From: Pseudomonadota bacterium
GTDB taxonomy: Bacteria; Pseudomonadota; Gammaproteobacteria; Burkholderiales; SG8-39
Assembly: GCA_947455195.1 (NCBI GenBank)
Contig: CANGMI010000002.1
Location: 1-64,000 of the forward strand
Direction: 5' to 3'
DNA length: 64,000 nucleotides
Made by a program: the position numbers and the translations under genes. Below, piece after piece: positions 16,206 through 26,300 of this stretch. How positions within the stretch are numbered: position 1 is the stretch's first letter; every line of letters starts with the position of its first letter. The notes beneath the pieces were generated by a model. It was given only the letters and a program-made list of their open reading frames with translations. It did no database searches and had not been told where the DNA came from.

Positions 16206-18115
16206 GCCGACACCGTTTCGATCGCGGGCCGCGTGCTTACGCTGACCTCTTCCACCGCGGCCAGCAGCGTTTCGCCAAATTCGCGCACAAAGCGCGGCGT
16301 GTCAAAGAGCGGGCTCGTTGCGCGCGCCAGGCGCATCGCCTCGCGATAGCGTGCGAGGCGCTGGCGGTCGCGTCCCAGTTCGATGGCCATCTGCTCGTAG
16401 GCATCCCAGTCGGCAACGACGAACTCGTGCAGACCGAGACCACGCATCATGTGGGCCGACAGGCGCGACATCATCGTGTTGCCGGGTCGGGTGAGAATCG
16501 GCAGGTCGGCCAGTACGGCATCGTGTGCGGTGGCGCCGTTGCCGTAGGGCGAGGTATCGAGGAAAAGATCGGCCTGGCGCAGTCGCGCGCGGTATTCCGC
16601 CGGGTGGATCCGCTGGCTGAAGATGAGTCGCTCGGGGTCTGCTCCCATGTCACGGGCGTGCGCGATCAGGTTGCGCCGCGCGGTGGGGTTTTCTTCCACC
16701 AGCCAGAGCACGCTGCCCGGTACCGCCTCGAGAATCTTCATCCAGCGCGAGAACGTGGCCGGGTTGATCTTGTAGGAGTTCATGAGGGCGCAGTACACCG
16801 TTGCAGCTTCGGGAAGGCCGCAGACGGAACGGCTCGACTGCGCAAGGGCAGGCTGCGTCGGGTCGACGGTGAAGTAAACCCCGGGCAGGTACAGGGGCTT
16901 TTCCGAAAATCCTTGCGGGCATTCGTCGGGAAAGAGCCCGCGCGCGGTCATGAGGTAGTCCACGGTCGGGATGCCGCAGCTGCCGAGGAACCCGAGGTAG
17001 GCAATCTGCACCGGGGCAGGGCGACGTGCCACGATTTCGGGACGAGCGCCCGAGGTGAGGCCCGACATGTCGACGAGAATGTCGATTTCGGCGGCGCGTA
17101 TTTCAGCGGCCGCCTCCTCGTCTCGCAGGGTCTGCAGCGGCACGTGATGATCGAAGCCGCGAATCAGTCGCTCGCGCATCGTGATGAGCGGATCGGGGAT
17201 GGTCGTGAGATCGAAGCCGTACACCTCGAAGCGACTGCGATCGAGCCCTTCGATGATGGGCGCAAAGAAGATGCTGGTGGCGTGCAGGCGGAAGTCGGCC
17301 GACAGGAAGCCCACGCGCAGGCGGTCGTGCCCCGGGTAGAAGCGGCCGCGTTTCACCATCGGCTCATAGGCCTGATCGAACGACTTCATCGTGAGGAACT
17401 GGCGCGCTGAGGCGAGGTTCTTCACCGGGTCATCGATGAGGGCGAGGGAGGTGAGCGGTCCGATGCAGGTTTCCTGCGTTTCGACCGGGACACCGATTTC
17501 CGCGTCAATCACCGGCCAGCGGCACATGCGCTGACGAAGCTGGATGATCGTGGCGATCACATCGGCCTGCGCCTTGTTGGTGGCGAGGCTTTGCAGCAGC
17601 ACTTCTTCTGCCGGTTCGAACCGGAAGTTGGCATCAAGCACCCGCCCGATGTTGTTCATGAGTTCGACCCGAACCGGGTCAGGCTGCAAGGTGCCTTGCC
17701 ACACCGCAATCGCCTCGTCGATGCGGCCTTGCGCTTCGAGAGCGGCTCCCAGGGCGATGGCCGCCGGGTAGAGGTTGCTTTTCTGCTCGAGCACCGAACG
17801 AAAGGCGTTCTCGGCCTGAACGAACGCGCGGGTGTTCTGCAACACCCGGCCAAACTCGTACCAGGCAAGAAAGGACGTGGGCCCGTTCGGGTTCTGTGAC
17901 AACCACTGCCGGAACAGATCGAGGGCCGCTGCCGACTGACCCTCGAGTTCGAGCTTTCTCGTGGTCTCGAGGAGGGCGCCAACATCGGGCATGCTCGGGA
18001 CGGGCGGTGCCGCCATCGAAGCCACCGGCGCGATCGAAGTGAAGGGAGGTCTTGCCGGATCGTGTGCGGTCTGCGCAGCGTCGATCAGGTGTCCATCCGG
18101 GGTCAGTGTGTTCAT
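16202..18115 (-). CDS. TPR-containing GT41 (O-GlcNAc-transferase/HMW1C-type) protein glycosyltransferase
   Basis: A 637-residue cytoplasmic enzyme from the ATG at 18115; in-frame codons reach 18223, but a GGCGAG ribosome site favours 18115. Residues ~35-210 are TPR-like helices. The GT-B catalytic part follows with OGT hallmarks: VGFLSADFRLHATS (the base-position His is ~278), DILVDMSGLTSGARPEIVARRPAPVQIAYLGF, the Lys in NSYKINPATFSRW, ERLIFSQRI and LFLDTSPYGNGATAHDAVLADLPILT. It is the first gene of the secretion operon and overlaps the TolC-like gene. GT41 enzymes O-glycosylate Ser/Thr, or Asn in HMW1C. With Ser/Thr-rich giant substrates next door, cytoplasmic glycosylation of the adhesins before export is the natural inference, not shown. 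Confidence 0.85.
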   Translation of the reverse strand: MNTLTPDGHLIDAAQTAHDPARPPFTSIAPVASMAAPPVPSMPDVGALLETTRKLELEGQSAAALDLFRQWLSQNPNGPTSFLAWYEFGRVLQNTRAFVQAENAFRSVLEQKSNLYPAAIALGAALEAQGRIDEAIAVWQGTLQPDPVRVELMNNIGRVLDANFRFEPAEEVLLQSLATNKAQADVIATIIQLRQRMCRWPVIDAEIGVPVETQETCIGPLTSLALIDDPVKNLASARQFLTMKSFDQAYEPMVKRGRFYPGHDRLRVGFLSADFRLHATSIFFAPIIEGLDRSRFEVYGFDLTTIPDPLITMRERLIRGFDHHVPLQTLRDEEAAAEIRAAEIDILVDMSGLTSGARPEIVARRPAPVQIAYLGFLGSCGIPTVDYLMTARGLFPDECPQGFSEKPLYLPGVYFTVDPTQPALAQSSRSVCGLPEAATVYCALMNSYKINPATFSRWMKILEAVPGSVLWLVEENPTARRNLIAHARDMGADPERLIFSQRIHPAEYRARLRQADLFLDTSPYGNGATAHDAVLADLPILTRPGNTMMSRLSAHMMRGLGLHEFVVADWDAYEQMAIELGRDRQRLARYREAMRLARATSPLFDTPRFVREFGETLLAAVEEVSVSTRPAIETVSA

Positions 18116-18206
18116 GGTCTTCTCGCCTTCGATGCAAGGTTGGAGTGCATGCCAGGTATTCTGGTCAACAACATCGAAGGGCGAAGCACCATCCGGGGCG
18201 TGCCTG

Positions 18207-18222
18207 TGACGAAATTCCGTCA
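18207..18222. promoter_or_regulatory. Palindrome ahead of the GT41-export operon
   Basis: TGACG-AAATTC-CGTCA is a perfect 5-bp inverted repeat about 90 bp upstream of the chosen GT41 start. It resembles, but does not match, the GTGA-N6-TCAC spacing found before the adhesin genes. Possible operator for the export operon; the 161-bp gap holds no clear -35/-10 pair. Confidence 0.3.
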
Positions 18223-18276
18223 TCGGCGGCCACGACTGTCAGCCAATTGCCAACAAGTTCCGCCTTCCGCAGGGTG

Positions 18277-20151
18277 CTAGTGCAGCACCGCCAGTTGCGC
18301 CTGGCTCATTGCCGCTTTCTGTGCGGTTGTCCAGGCCAGGTCCTGCGCGTGGGTCAGGGCACTGAGTTGTGTTGTGGAGATCGCGCCGATGTCGATGTTG
18401 GGGAGGGCGGCGATGACCTGCGTGGCCAGACCTGCAAGGGCGCCGGTGCTCAGTGCTGCGATCTGTGCCGGATTGAAGGCGAGAACATCGGCACTGGTCA
18501 GGCCGGCACTGTTGGCGCCCAGCCCGGCGATCTGGCTGGCGCTCATCAGCCCCCACTGCGTCGCAGACAGCCCGCTCACCTGGGGCGCCGAGAGCGCTGC
18601 GATCTGGCCGCTGGTGAAAGTCAAGGCGAGGCTTGACGAGGCGCTGACGACCGGGGATAGCAGCGACTGCACCTGGCTTGCCAGTGACTGACTGGTGATG
18701 CTGTCGGTGCCTTGCACCAGGCTTGCCCCGGTTGCCAGTACCGCTGCACCGCTCAGCAACTGGCCGCTGGTGGAGTCGACCCAGAGCGCATCGAGCGTCT
18801 GTGCGATACCGCCCGACTGCGTGTCGTAGCCGGCGAGGGCCGCGAGCACCGCACCGTAGGCCTTGGCACTGGCCGAACTGCTTGCGAACCCGGCCGAACC
18901 GACCACCGCAACGCCATCGCCGGTGATGCCAGGCAGGCCAAAGGCCGAGGCGACTGCCTGGTTGATCGCTGCGGCGTCCGGTGCGGAAACGCTCGGGGTC
19001 ACCGCATTCGTCGAGTCGGTGCTGCCGGTGATGATCCGCGCAGCCAGTTCGGTGAGCGGCGTCACGGTCGCCGACATCAAGCCGCCTGCGCCGCCGTTGT
19101 AGGTAATGACCGAGCGAAGCGGCGTGCCGAGGCTTGTTGCCTGTCCGGTAGCTTCGTTCAGGTAGTCGGCGGCCCCTCCCGAAACATCGGAGACCTTCAC
19201 GAGGAGGGTGCCGCTGTAGCCTGCAGCGAGCGAGAGCGTGCCATTGAAGTGCCCCCCCGTGCTGTCTGACAGACCACCACCTACCCGGAGGCCGTTCGCG
19301 TCATAGATGTCGACCTGGACCGCGTTGATGAAGGTACCCGCAACGACCGTGACACTCGCGAGCACCGAATCGCTGGCGCTGCTGCCGGCGCCCGAAGCTC
19401 CGCCGCCTCCGGCACCGGCGAGCGCGCCGAGGCCCCCGAGCGTACTGAGGACGCTGAGTGCATTGATGTTCTGTGCCAGATCGAAGATCTTCCAGGGAGC
19501 CTGGTCGGGTGCCTTCGGTGTCGTTGCGACATCCTCTCCCTTGGGGGGAGGCGGCAGGACCCCGGTGTCGCCGATGGCGATGCCGCTCGGTTGCTCATCG
19601 GGCGGGGGTGTGGCCGGAAGTGGCGTGGCAGACACGGCGGTGTCGTGTGCCGGACTGACCTGTGCGATGGCCTTGCCCCCTTCACCGGGGCGTGCCTCCT
19701 CGCCGGCGCGTGTGTCCTGGCTGGAGCGTGCCTCCTCGGCGGGACTCGGTTGCGCAGGTTCACCCTGATTCGGGCCTGCCGTGATCAGCCGAAGCGTCTG
19801 GGGCGTGCTGTCGCCGGCCTGGTGAAAGAGGGTAGCCCCGCTCATCTCGCCATCGGCAAAGGACACGACAAACTGCGGTTCGAGCATCGCGCGCAATGCC
19901 CCGTCGCGAATCACCACCCGCTTGCCTTCACGGGTCGTGATCACGAGATCGGTGTCGATCACCCGAACCGACTGGATGTCGCTCGCGCGGATGTCGACCG
20001 ACACCGGAGGTGACCCACCAGGCGCTGCAGCGGCGAGCGCGGCCGGGCCCGCGTGGGAGGCGGTTTTGGACGCCGCATTCGTGGAGGCGGGTCCGTTCAC
20101 TGTCTGCCGGGGAGCGGTTTGAGCGGTTTCGGCGTTGCGTACGTTGTCCAT
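18277..20151 (-). CDS. Short (624-residue) paralogue of the giant adhesins
   Basis: Has the complete head and tail of the 8502-residue protein but almost no repeat region. BapA-prefix-like domain ~50-120 (SDIQSVRVIDTDLVITTREG), Pro/Glu-rich linker to ~225, Gly-rich patch (LGALAGAGGGG), Ig-like module ~260-360 (VQVDIYDANGLRVGGGLSD), a conserved segment ~360-490 (VTPLTELAARIITG, YGAVLAALAGYDTQSGG), then ~100 residues of the 7-8-residue repeats and the shared C-terminus (HAQDLAWTTAQKAAM, ending QLAVLH). It starts at the ATG at 20151, 76 bp downstream of a Crp-like site. It may be an internal-deletion derivative of a giant gene or a purposeful mini-substrate such as an anchor or tip subunit. The frame is intact throughout, arguing against decay. 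Confidence 0.85.
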   Translation of the reverse strand: MDNVRNAETAQTAPRQTVNGPASTNAASKTASHAGPAALAAAAPGGSPPVSVDIRASDIQSVRVIDTDLVITTREGKRVVIRDGALRAMLEPQFVVSFADGEMSGATLFHQAGDSTPQTLRLITAGPNQGEPAQPSPAEEARSSQDTRAGEEARPGEGGKAIAQVSPAHDTAVSATPLPATPPPDEQPSGIAIGDTGVLPPPPKGEDVATTPKAPDQAPWKIFDLAQNINALSVLSTLGGLGALAGAGGGGASGAGSSASDSVLASVTVVAGTFINAVQVDIYDANGLRVGGGLSDSTGGHFNGTLSLAAGYSGTLLVKVSDVSGGAADYLNEATGQATSLGTPLRSVITYNGGAGGLMSATVTPLTELAARIITGSTDSTNAVTPSVSAPDAAAINQAVASAFGLPGITGDGVAVVGSAGFASSSASAKAYGAVLAALAGYDTQSGGIAQTLDALWVDSTSGQLLSGAAVLATGASLVQGTDSITSQSLASQVQSLLSPVVSASSSLALTFTSGQIAALSAPQVSGLSATQWGLMSASQIAGLGANSAGLTSADVLAFNPAQIAALSTGALAGLATQVIAALPNIDIGAISTTQLSALTHAQDLAWTTAQKAAMSQAQLAVLH

Positions 20152-20226
20152 GGGAGAGCCATCCGGAGAGGTGGCCCGAGATTACCGATGCCTTTCCTTC
20201 CCGCCGACTCGCATGCTCGAGGGCTC

Positions 20227-20240
20227 GTGACTTCGTTCAC
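20227..20240. promoter_or_regulatory. Crp-like palindrome, proximal copy, upstream of the 624-residue gene
   Basis: GTGA-CTTCGT-TCAC, 76 bp before the ATG at 20151. It lies inside a perfect 20-bp direct repeat (20222-20241 and 20264-20283). The whole 150-bp gap 20152-20301 is mostly this repeated regulatory-looking sequence. Confidence 0.6.
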
Positions 20241-20268
20241 GTCACGGTCGGCCTCTCGAGCAAGGCTC

Positions 20269-20282
20269 GTGACTTCGTTCAC
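20269..20282. promoter_or_regulatory. Crp-like palindrome, distal copy, upstream of the 624-residue gene
   Basis: A second GTGA-CTTCGT-TCAC exactly 42 bp (four helical turns) from the first, so bound dimers would sit on the same face of the DNA. It lies 20 bp beyond the stop codon of the 8502-residue gene, so a terminator-like hairpin is an alternative reading. Confidence 0.55.
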
Positions 20283-20301
20283 GGGATCGCTCGATGGCAC
20301 C

Positions 20302-23300
20302 TCAATGCAGCACCGCCAGTTGCGCCGAACTCATCGCGGCCTTCTGCGCGGTGGTCCAGGCGAGATCCTGCGCATGGCTCATCGCGTTGAGCTGCGTGGT
20401 CGATATGGAGGCGATGTCGGCAGTGGGCAGAGCGGCAATGGTGGCCGTGGCGAGCGAGGCCATGGCGAGGGTGCTCAGCGCGGCGATCTGCGTCGGACTG
20501 AAGGCCAGCACTTCGCTCGGCGTGAGGCCGGCTGCGTTGGTCCCCAGTGCCCCAAGCTGCGAGGCCGACAGGGCATGCAGGCCATCGGTCGACAGCGCAC
20601 TGATGGCGCCCGAGCCAAACGCCGCCAGCGCCGGGTTGGACAGCACCGCCACATCCAGGCTTGAGAGGCTCGCGGCCTGAGCGGTCGTGAGGCCAGCTGC
20701 GTTCGAGCCCAGGGCCATCACCTGATTGAGCGACAGGCTTGCGATGTCGGCCGTTGACAAGGCGGCCAGCGCATCGGACCCGAGCAGGCTGACGGCGGCA
20801 CTGGAGATGGCTGCCACCTGGGCGGTGCCAAAGGTGGCAAGCGAGTTCGCGCCCAGATACCCGGCCGCCGAGCCCAGTCCCGCGATCTGGCTGGCGTTGA
20901 GCGCCACCGCGTTCGAGCCCAGTGCCGCCACGTCGGCCGTGGGCAGGGCCGCAAGGACGTTGCTCGAGATGACACTCACGTCGGCGGTGCCCAGGGCGGC
21001 GATGGCTGCGGTGCTGAAGAGATCGACCCCGGTGCCCAGCGCAACGATCTCGGCGGTCGACAGACCTGCCGCGCCCGATCCGAGCGCAGCCAGTTGCGTG
21101 CTCGACAAGGCCAGGATGTCGGCGCTGGGCATCGCAGCGATGGCGGTTGAGTTGAGGCCGGATACCGCGGCCGTCGAGAGGAGGGCCACCTCGCTCGTGG
21201 TGAGGCCGGCGGCATTCGTGCCGAAGGTGCTCGTGATGCTGGTGGTGTTGGCCGTCAGTGCGGTCGTCCTGAGTGCGCTGATTGCCGTGGTGCCAAGCGC
21301 CGAGAGGTTGCTGCCCAGCGCCGTGAGGTGCCAGGTCTGGAAGCCGGCGGCAGTGGTACCGAGGCTTGCCACCTGCGCGGTGCTGAGGGTGGCGACGACA
21401 TCGGTGGCGAGGTTGGCGATTGAATTTGAAGCCAACCAGGAGACGCCCGTACCCAGGGCGGCGATCTGTGCGCTCGAGAGACCACTGGAGGGGTAGAGGT
21501 CGCCGACCTGCGTGCTGCCCAGTGCGGCAATCTGTTCGGTGCTGAGCGCAGTCACGCCCGTACCCAGGTAGTAGAAGAAGCGAACGCCCTGGCCTGCGTT
21601 GAGGCCGGCCAGCGCGATGCGCGTACCCAGTGCCGCAATCTGCGCGGTGCCAAGCCCCGCGCTCCCGGTGCCGATGGCACCCAGTTCAACGCTGGTCAAT
21701 GCCGCCAGCTGATCCGTACTGAGGGCAGCGATGACGGCCGAACCGAGCCTGTTCATCGGGTTGGCGGTGCCGGTGGCGGTCTGGTTCAGAAGCGCGATGT
21801 TGGTGCCAAGTGCCGCGACCTGAGCCGTGGTGATGCCGGCCGCTTCAGTCGTGGTGATCGCGGCCAGATCGGCCGCCGGCAGGCTGGCGATGACATCGGT
21901 GGTCAAGCCGCTGAACGCGCTCGAGCCGAAGGCGGCGAACTGGCTGGTGCCGAGGGCCGCGATCTGACTGCTGGTGAGGGCTTTCGTCGTGCTCGAAAGC
22001 GCGGCGATCTGGGTTGTGCTGAGGGCTGCCATGTCGGCGGCCGGCAGCGATCCCAGGGCGGTCGAGGACAGGACCGAGAGATTGGTCCCGAGGGCCGCTG
22101 CCTGCGCGCTGGTCAGGCCGGCGGCGTTGGTGCCAAGCGCTGCCAGTTGCGTCGTGCTGAAGGTGGCAAGACTGCTCGTCGAGAGGCCCTGCAGGGAGGC
22201 CGAGGCAAGGCCTGCCATCTGCGTGCTGTTGAGGGCAGCCAGATCGGTGGTGGGTAGGGCGCCCAGGGCACCGCTCCCCAGGGTCCCGATCGATGTCCCC
22301 AGTGCGGTCAGTTGAGCCGTGGTGAAGCCGGCGGCGGCCGTGCTGATCGAGGTCAGTGCGGTGGGGTTCAGCGCAGCGATCTGGGCGGTGTTGAAGGCGG
22401 CGATTTGCGCGCTCGTAAGACCGACCGCGTTCGTGCCCAGGGAAGCCAGGTTGGTGGTGCTGGCGGAATTCATGGACGAGTTCGCAGCGATGGCCGTCGG
22501 ACTCAGGTAGACGGAATTGGTACCCAGCCCTGCCATGGCGCTGGCACTGTAGAAACCCGTTCCGAACGCGGCGACCTGAGTGGTGCTCAGCGCAGCCATC
22601 TGGGACGAGGTCAGGCTGCTGACAGCGGTGGTGCCGAGGAAAGCGACATTGGTGCCCAGGGCGGCCAGTTGATCGGCGCTCAGCAGACTGAGCTTCTGCA
22701 CGAATCCGAGCTTGGTCATGCTGATGCTGGCGAGTTGGGTGGTGGTAAGGGCACTGACCTGTGTCGCGTTGAGGAGAAGCCAGTTTTGGGATAGTGCGTT
22801 GAAGTTGCTCCCGAGGGCGGCCAGATCAGCCGAGGGAAGACCGCCCAGAATGTTTGCCGAAATGCTTGCGAGTTGCGCGGTCGTCATTGCGGTGATCTGG
22901 TCTGTGCTCAGCGCGGTGACCTGCGAAGCAACCTGGAGCCATCCGATCTGCAGGGGACTCAGGAGCCTGATCGTGTCCGTGCTGAGGGCGCTGACCTGGG
23001 CCGATCCCAGCGCCCCCATCATCGTGGCGTTAAGGGTGGCTACGTCCGCACTGGGAAGATTGGCGACCACACTGGTCGAGAAAGCACCGACTGCGGTCGA
23101 GGTGAAGGCCGCGAACGCCGCACTGCTCATCGCCGCGATCTGGGCCGACGTGAGGGTCGAGGCGTTGCTGCCGATCGACGCGGTCTGGGCAGTGCCCAGC
23201 GCCGCGACCGCCGCCGTACCGAGCGATCCGAGGTTGGTGCCGATGGCCGCGATCTGTGCGCTGCTCAACCCGGCAGCGGCGCTGCCGAGCGTGTTCAGTT

Positions 23301-26300
23301 CGAGGGTGGTCAGGGTGGCGACGGCAGCGGTCGACAGTCCACCCAGCGCGACCGAACTCAGCGCGCTGATCGCCGTGCCAAGCAGCGGGGCTTGCACGGT
23401 GCTGATGACCGACGCTGCCGACGCATTCAGCACGGCCAGGGTGCCGGTGTTGAGGTAGCCCAGGTTCGTGCCAAGCGCGGTGACCGCGTTACCGTTGATG
23501 GCGCCTGCGCTGCTGAAGGTGGCGACTTGCGCGATGGTGAGCGCGGCGAAGTCCGCCGAGGGGAGGTTCGAGATTGCGGCTGAACCGAGAACACCCACGT
23601 TGCTTCCCAAGGCCACGATCTGCGCCGTCGTGACGCCCTGCGCGTTCACGGCGTTCAGGGCTTGCGAGACTTGCGTTGTGGTGAAACTGGCGATCTGATC
23701 GGTGGTGAAGCCTGCCCACTGGGCAGCGGTGAGACCATTGAGCTGTTGAGTGGTGAGGCTGCCCGCGAGGGTGCCGAGCGCGGCCAGTTGCGTCGTGCTT
23801 ACGGCGCCAAAGGCGCTGCCATTGAGGCTCGAAAGCGCCGCAGTCGACAGACTGGCGAGCGTGGTCGTGCCGAGCGCGCCCAGCGCCGAGGAGGACAGGG
23901 CAGCCTCTTGCGCCGTGCTCATCGCACCGATCTGGGCAGCACTGAGCCCTGCTGCATTGCTGCCGATCGCTGCGACCTTCGCCGTCGAGAGCCCCGCCAG
24001 TTGCGAGACGGTGAGCACACTCACGCTGGCCGAGCCGAGGGCGCCGATGGCAGCGGTGCTCAAGGCGGCGATCTGGCTGCTGGTGGCGGCGCTGATGTCA
24101 TCGGTCGTGAGGCCCGCGGCATTGCTCCCGAGCGCGTTCCACTGGGCGGTGGTAAGACTGGCCAGGTCGGTGGTGGGCAAGGCGGCGATGGCGGCTGAGC
24201 TGATCGAACCCACCTTGGTCCCGAGCGCCGCCAGCTGCACGGTGGTGAACCCTGCAGCGCCGGTGCCCAGTGCACCCAGCGCCGTGGTGCTGAGCGCATT
24301 CAGTTGGCTGGTGCTGAGCCCGGCGACATCGGCGCTGGTCAGGCCGGCGGCGTTGCTGCCCAGGGCAGCCATCTGTGCGGTGCTGAAGGCAGTGACCGAT
24401 GCCGAGGCAAGGCCCGCCAGACCGGCGCTTCCCAGCAATGCGGTACTGGTGCCCAGCGCACTGAGTTGCCCGGCGCTGAAGTTGGCCGTATCCGCACTCG
24501 GGAGGGCTGCCAGCGCGGTGCTCGTGAGCGAGGCGACCAACGTGCCGAGGGTGCTGATGTCGGCGGTGGTGAGCCCGGCCGCATTGCTGCCAAGGCTTGC
24601 CACCTGAGCGGTGGTGTTGAGCCCGACGATGCCGGCGAGGCTGATGGCGGCGATGCCGGCACTGGAGACAGTGCCGATCTTCGTGCCCAGGGCGAGCACC
24701 TGGGCTGAGGACAGGGCGCTGATGGCACCGGTGGACAAGGCACTGACCGCGGTGGTGGTCAGTGCCGCCGCATCAACGGTCGTGAGGCCGGTGATGTTGC
24801 TCGACGTGAGCCCGGTCGCGTTGGTGCCCAGTTGCGCCACTTGCGCGGTCGAGAGGGCGGCGAGGGCAGCTGTGCCCAGCCCGCCCAGAGCCGCAGTGCC
24901 GAGGGCGGCCACCTGAGTCGTGCTGAGTGCCTGCGCCTGCGCGCTACCCAGGCCCGCGGCACCGATGCTCGACAGGTTGGCGAGGGCTGCGGTCGACAGG
25001 GCCTGCACTTGCGCAGTCGACAGGGCAGCACCCTCCGCGCTGGTCAGCCCGGCAGCGGCTGATCCGATCGCGCCGATGAGGGCGGTGCTCATGGCCGCGA
25101 GATCGGCGGCGGGCAGCGCGGCGATCTGGGCTGACGAAAGGGCGGCTACCGCGGCCGTCGACAGGCCGGTGGCCCCAGCGCTCGAGAGCGAGCCCACCAG
25201 GGTGCCCAACGCTGCCATCTGCGCGGTGGAGAGTGCCGCGCTCGCGGCACTCGTGAGTGCTGCAAGGCCTTTCGTGCTCAACGCACCGATGCGGGTGTCG
25301 ACGGCCGTGACGTCGTTGGCGGTGAGGCCCGCTGCATTGGTGCCCAGCGCGGCGATCTGATCGGTGGAGAAGAGCGCGAGCGAAGTGCTTGCGAGTGCCG
25401 CAATGCCGGCCGAGTTGAGGACTGCGATGGATGTCCCCAGAGCGGGCAACGTCGTGGCTGACAACCCGCCCGCAGCGGACCCCATCAAGGCGATTGCCGT
25501 GGTCGAGAGGGCCGTCTGCGCAGCTGTTGAAAGGGATGCCACCCATGCCGAGGAGATACCCGCGACGTTGCTGCCAAGCGCAGCGACTTGCGCGGTGGAA
25601 AGCGTCGCGATGGCACTGCTCGACAGCCCGGTGAGACCGGCTGACGTCAGATAGCCGACATTGGTGCCCAGCGCCACGATGTCGCCCGTGGTGAGGCCGG
25701 CGGTATTGCTGCCCATCGCCGCGAGTCGGGTCGAATCGAGGGCCGCGATCTGCGTCGTGCTGAGTGCCGCAACGCCGTAACTGGGCAGCACTGACTGCGC
25801 CGTGGCGTTGAGCAGGCTCATGCGAGTGCCCAGCACGGCGATATCGGCACTGGTGAGGCCGAGAGCGCCGGTTCCGAGGGCAGCCACGGCCGTGTCGGTG
25901 AGGTAATTCAGGCTCGAGGTCGCAATGGCGGCTACCGCGGTGCTGGTCAGCGCGACCGCACTGGTGCCGATGCCAGCCCAGTTGCTGGCCGAGAAGGACC
26001 CGATATTGATCGCGCCCACCACCACATTGAATGCACTCAGGGCCGACGTCGACAGGTATACCGTATTGGTTCCAAGGGCGGTTGCCGCGTATGCGCCATT
26101 GGCGTACACCACATTCCAAAAGCCCAGGGCAGCGATCTGGCTTGTCGTGAGTGCCGACCACTGGGCTTGCGTGAACCCCTGCATCGCCTGCCAGCTCAAC
26201 AGCCCGACATTGGTGCCGAGTGCCACAATCTGGGCGCTGCTCAGTGCCCCAAGCGTGCCAAGGACGCCACCGATCTTGTTGGTGGCGAGTGCCGCAATCT

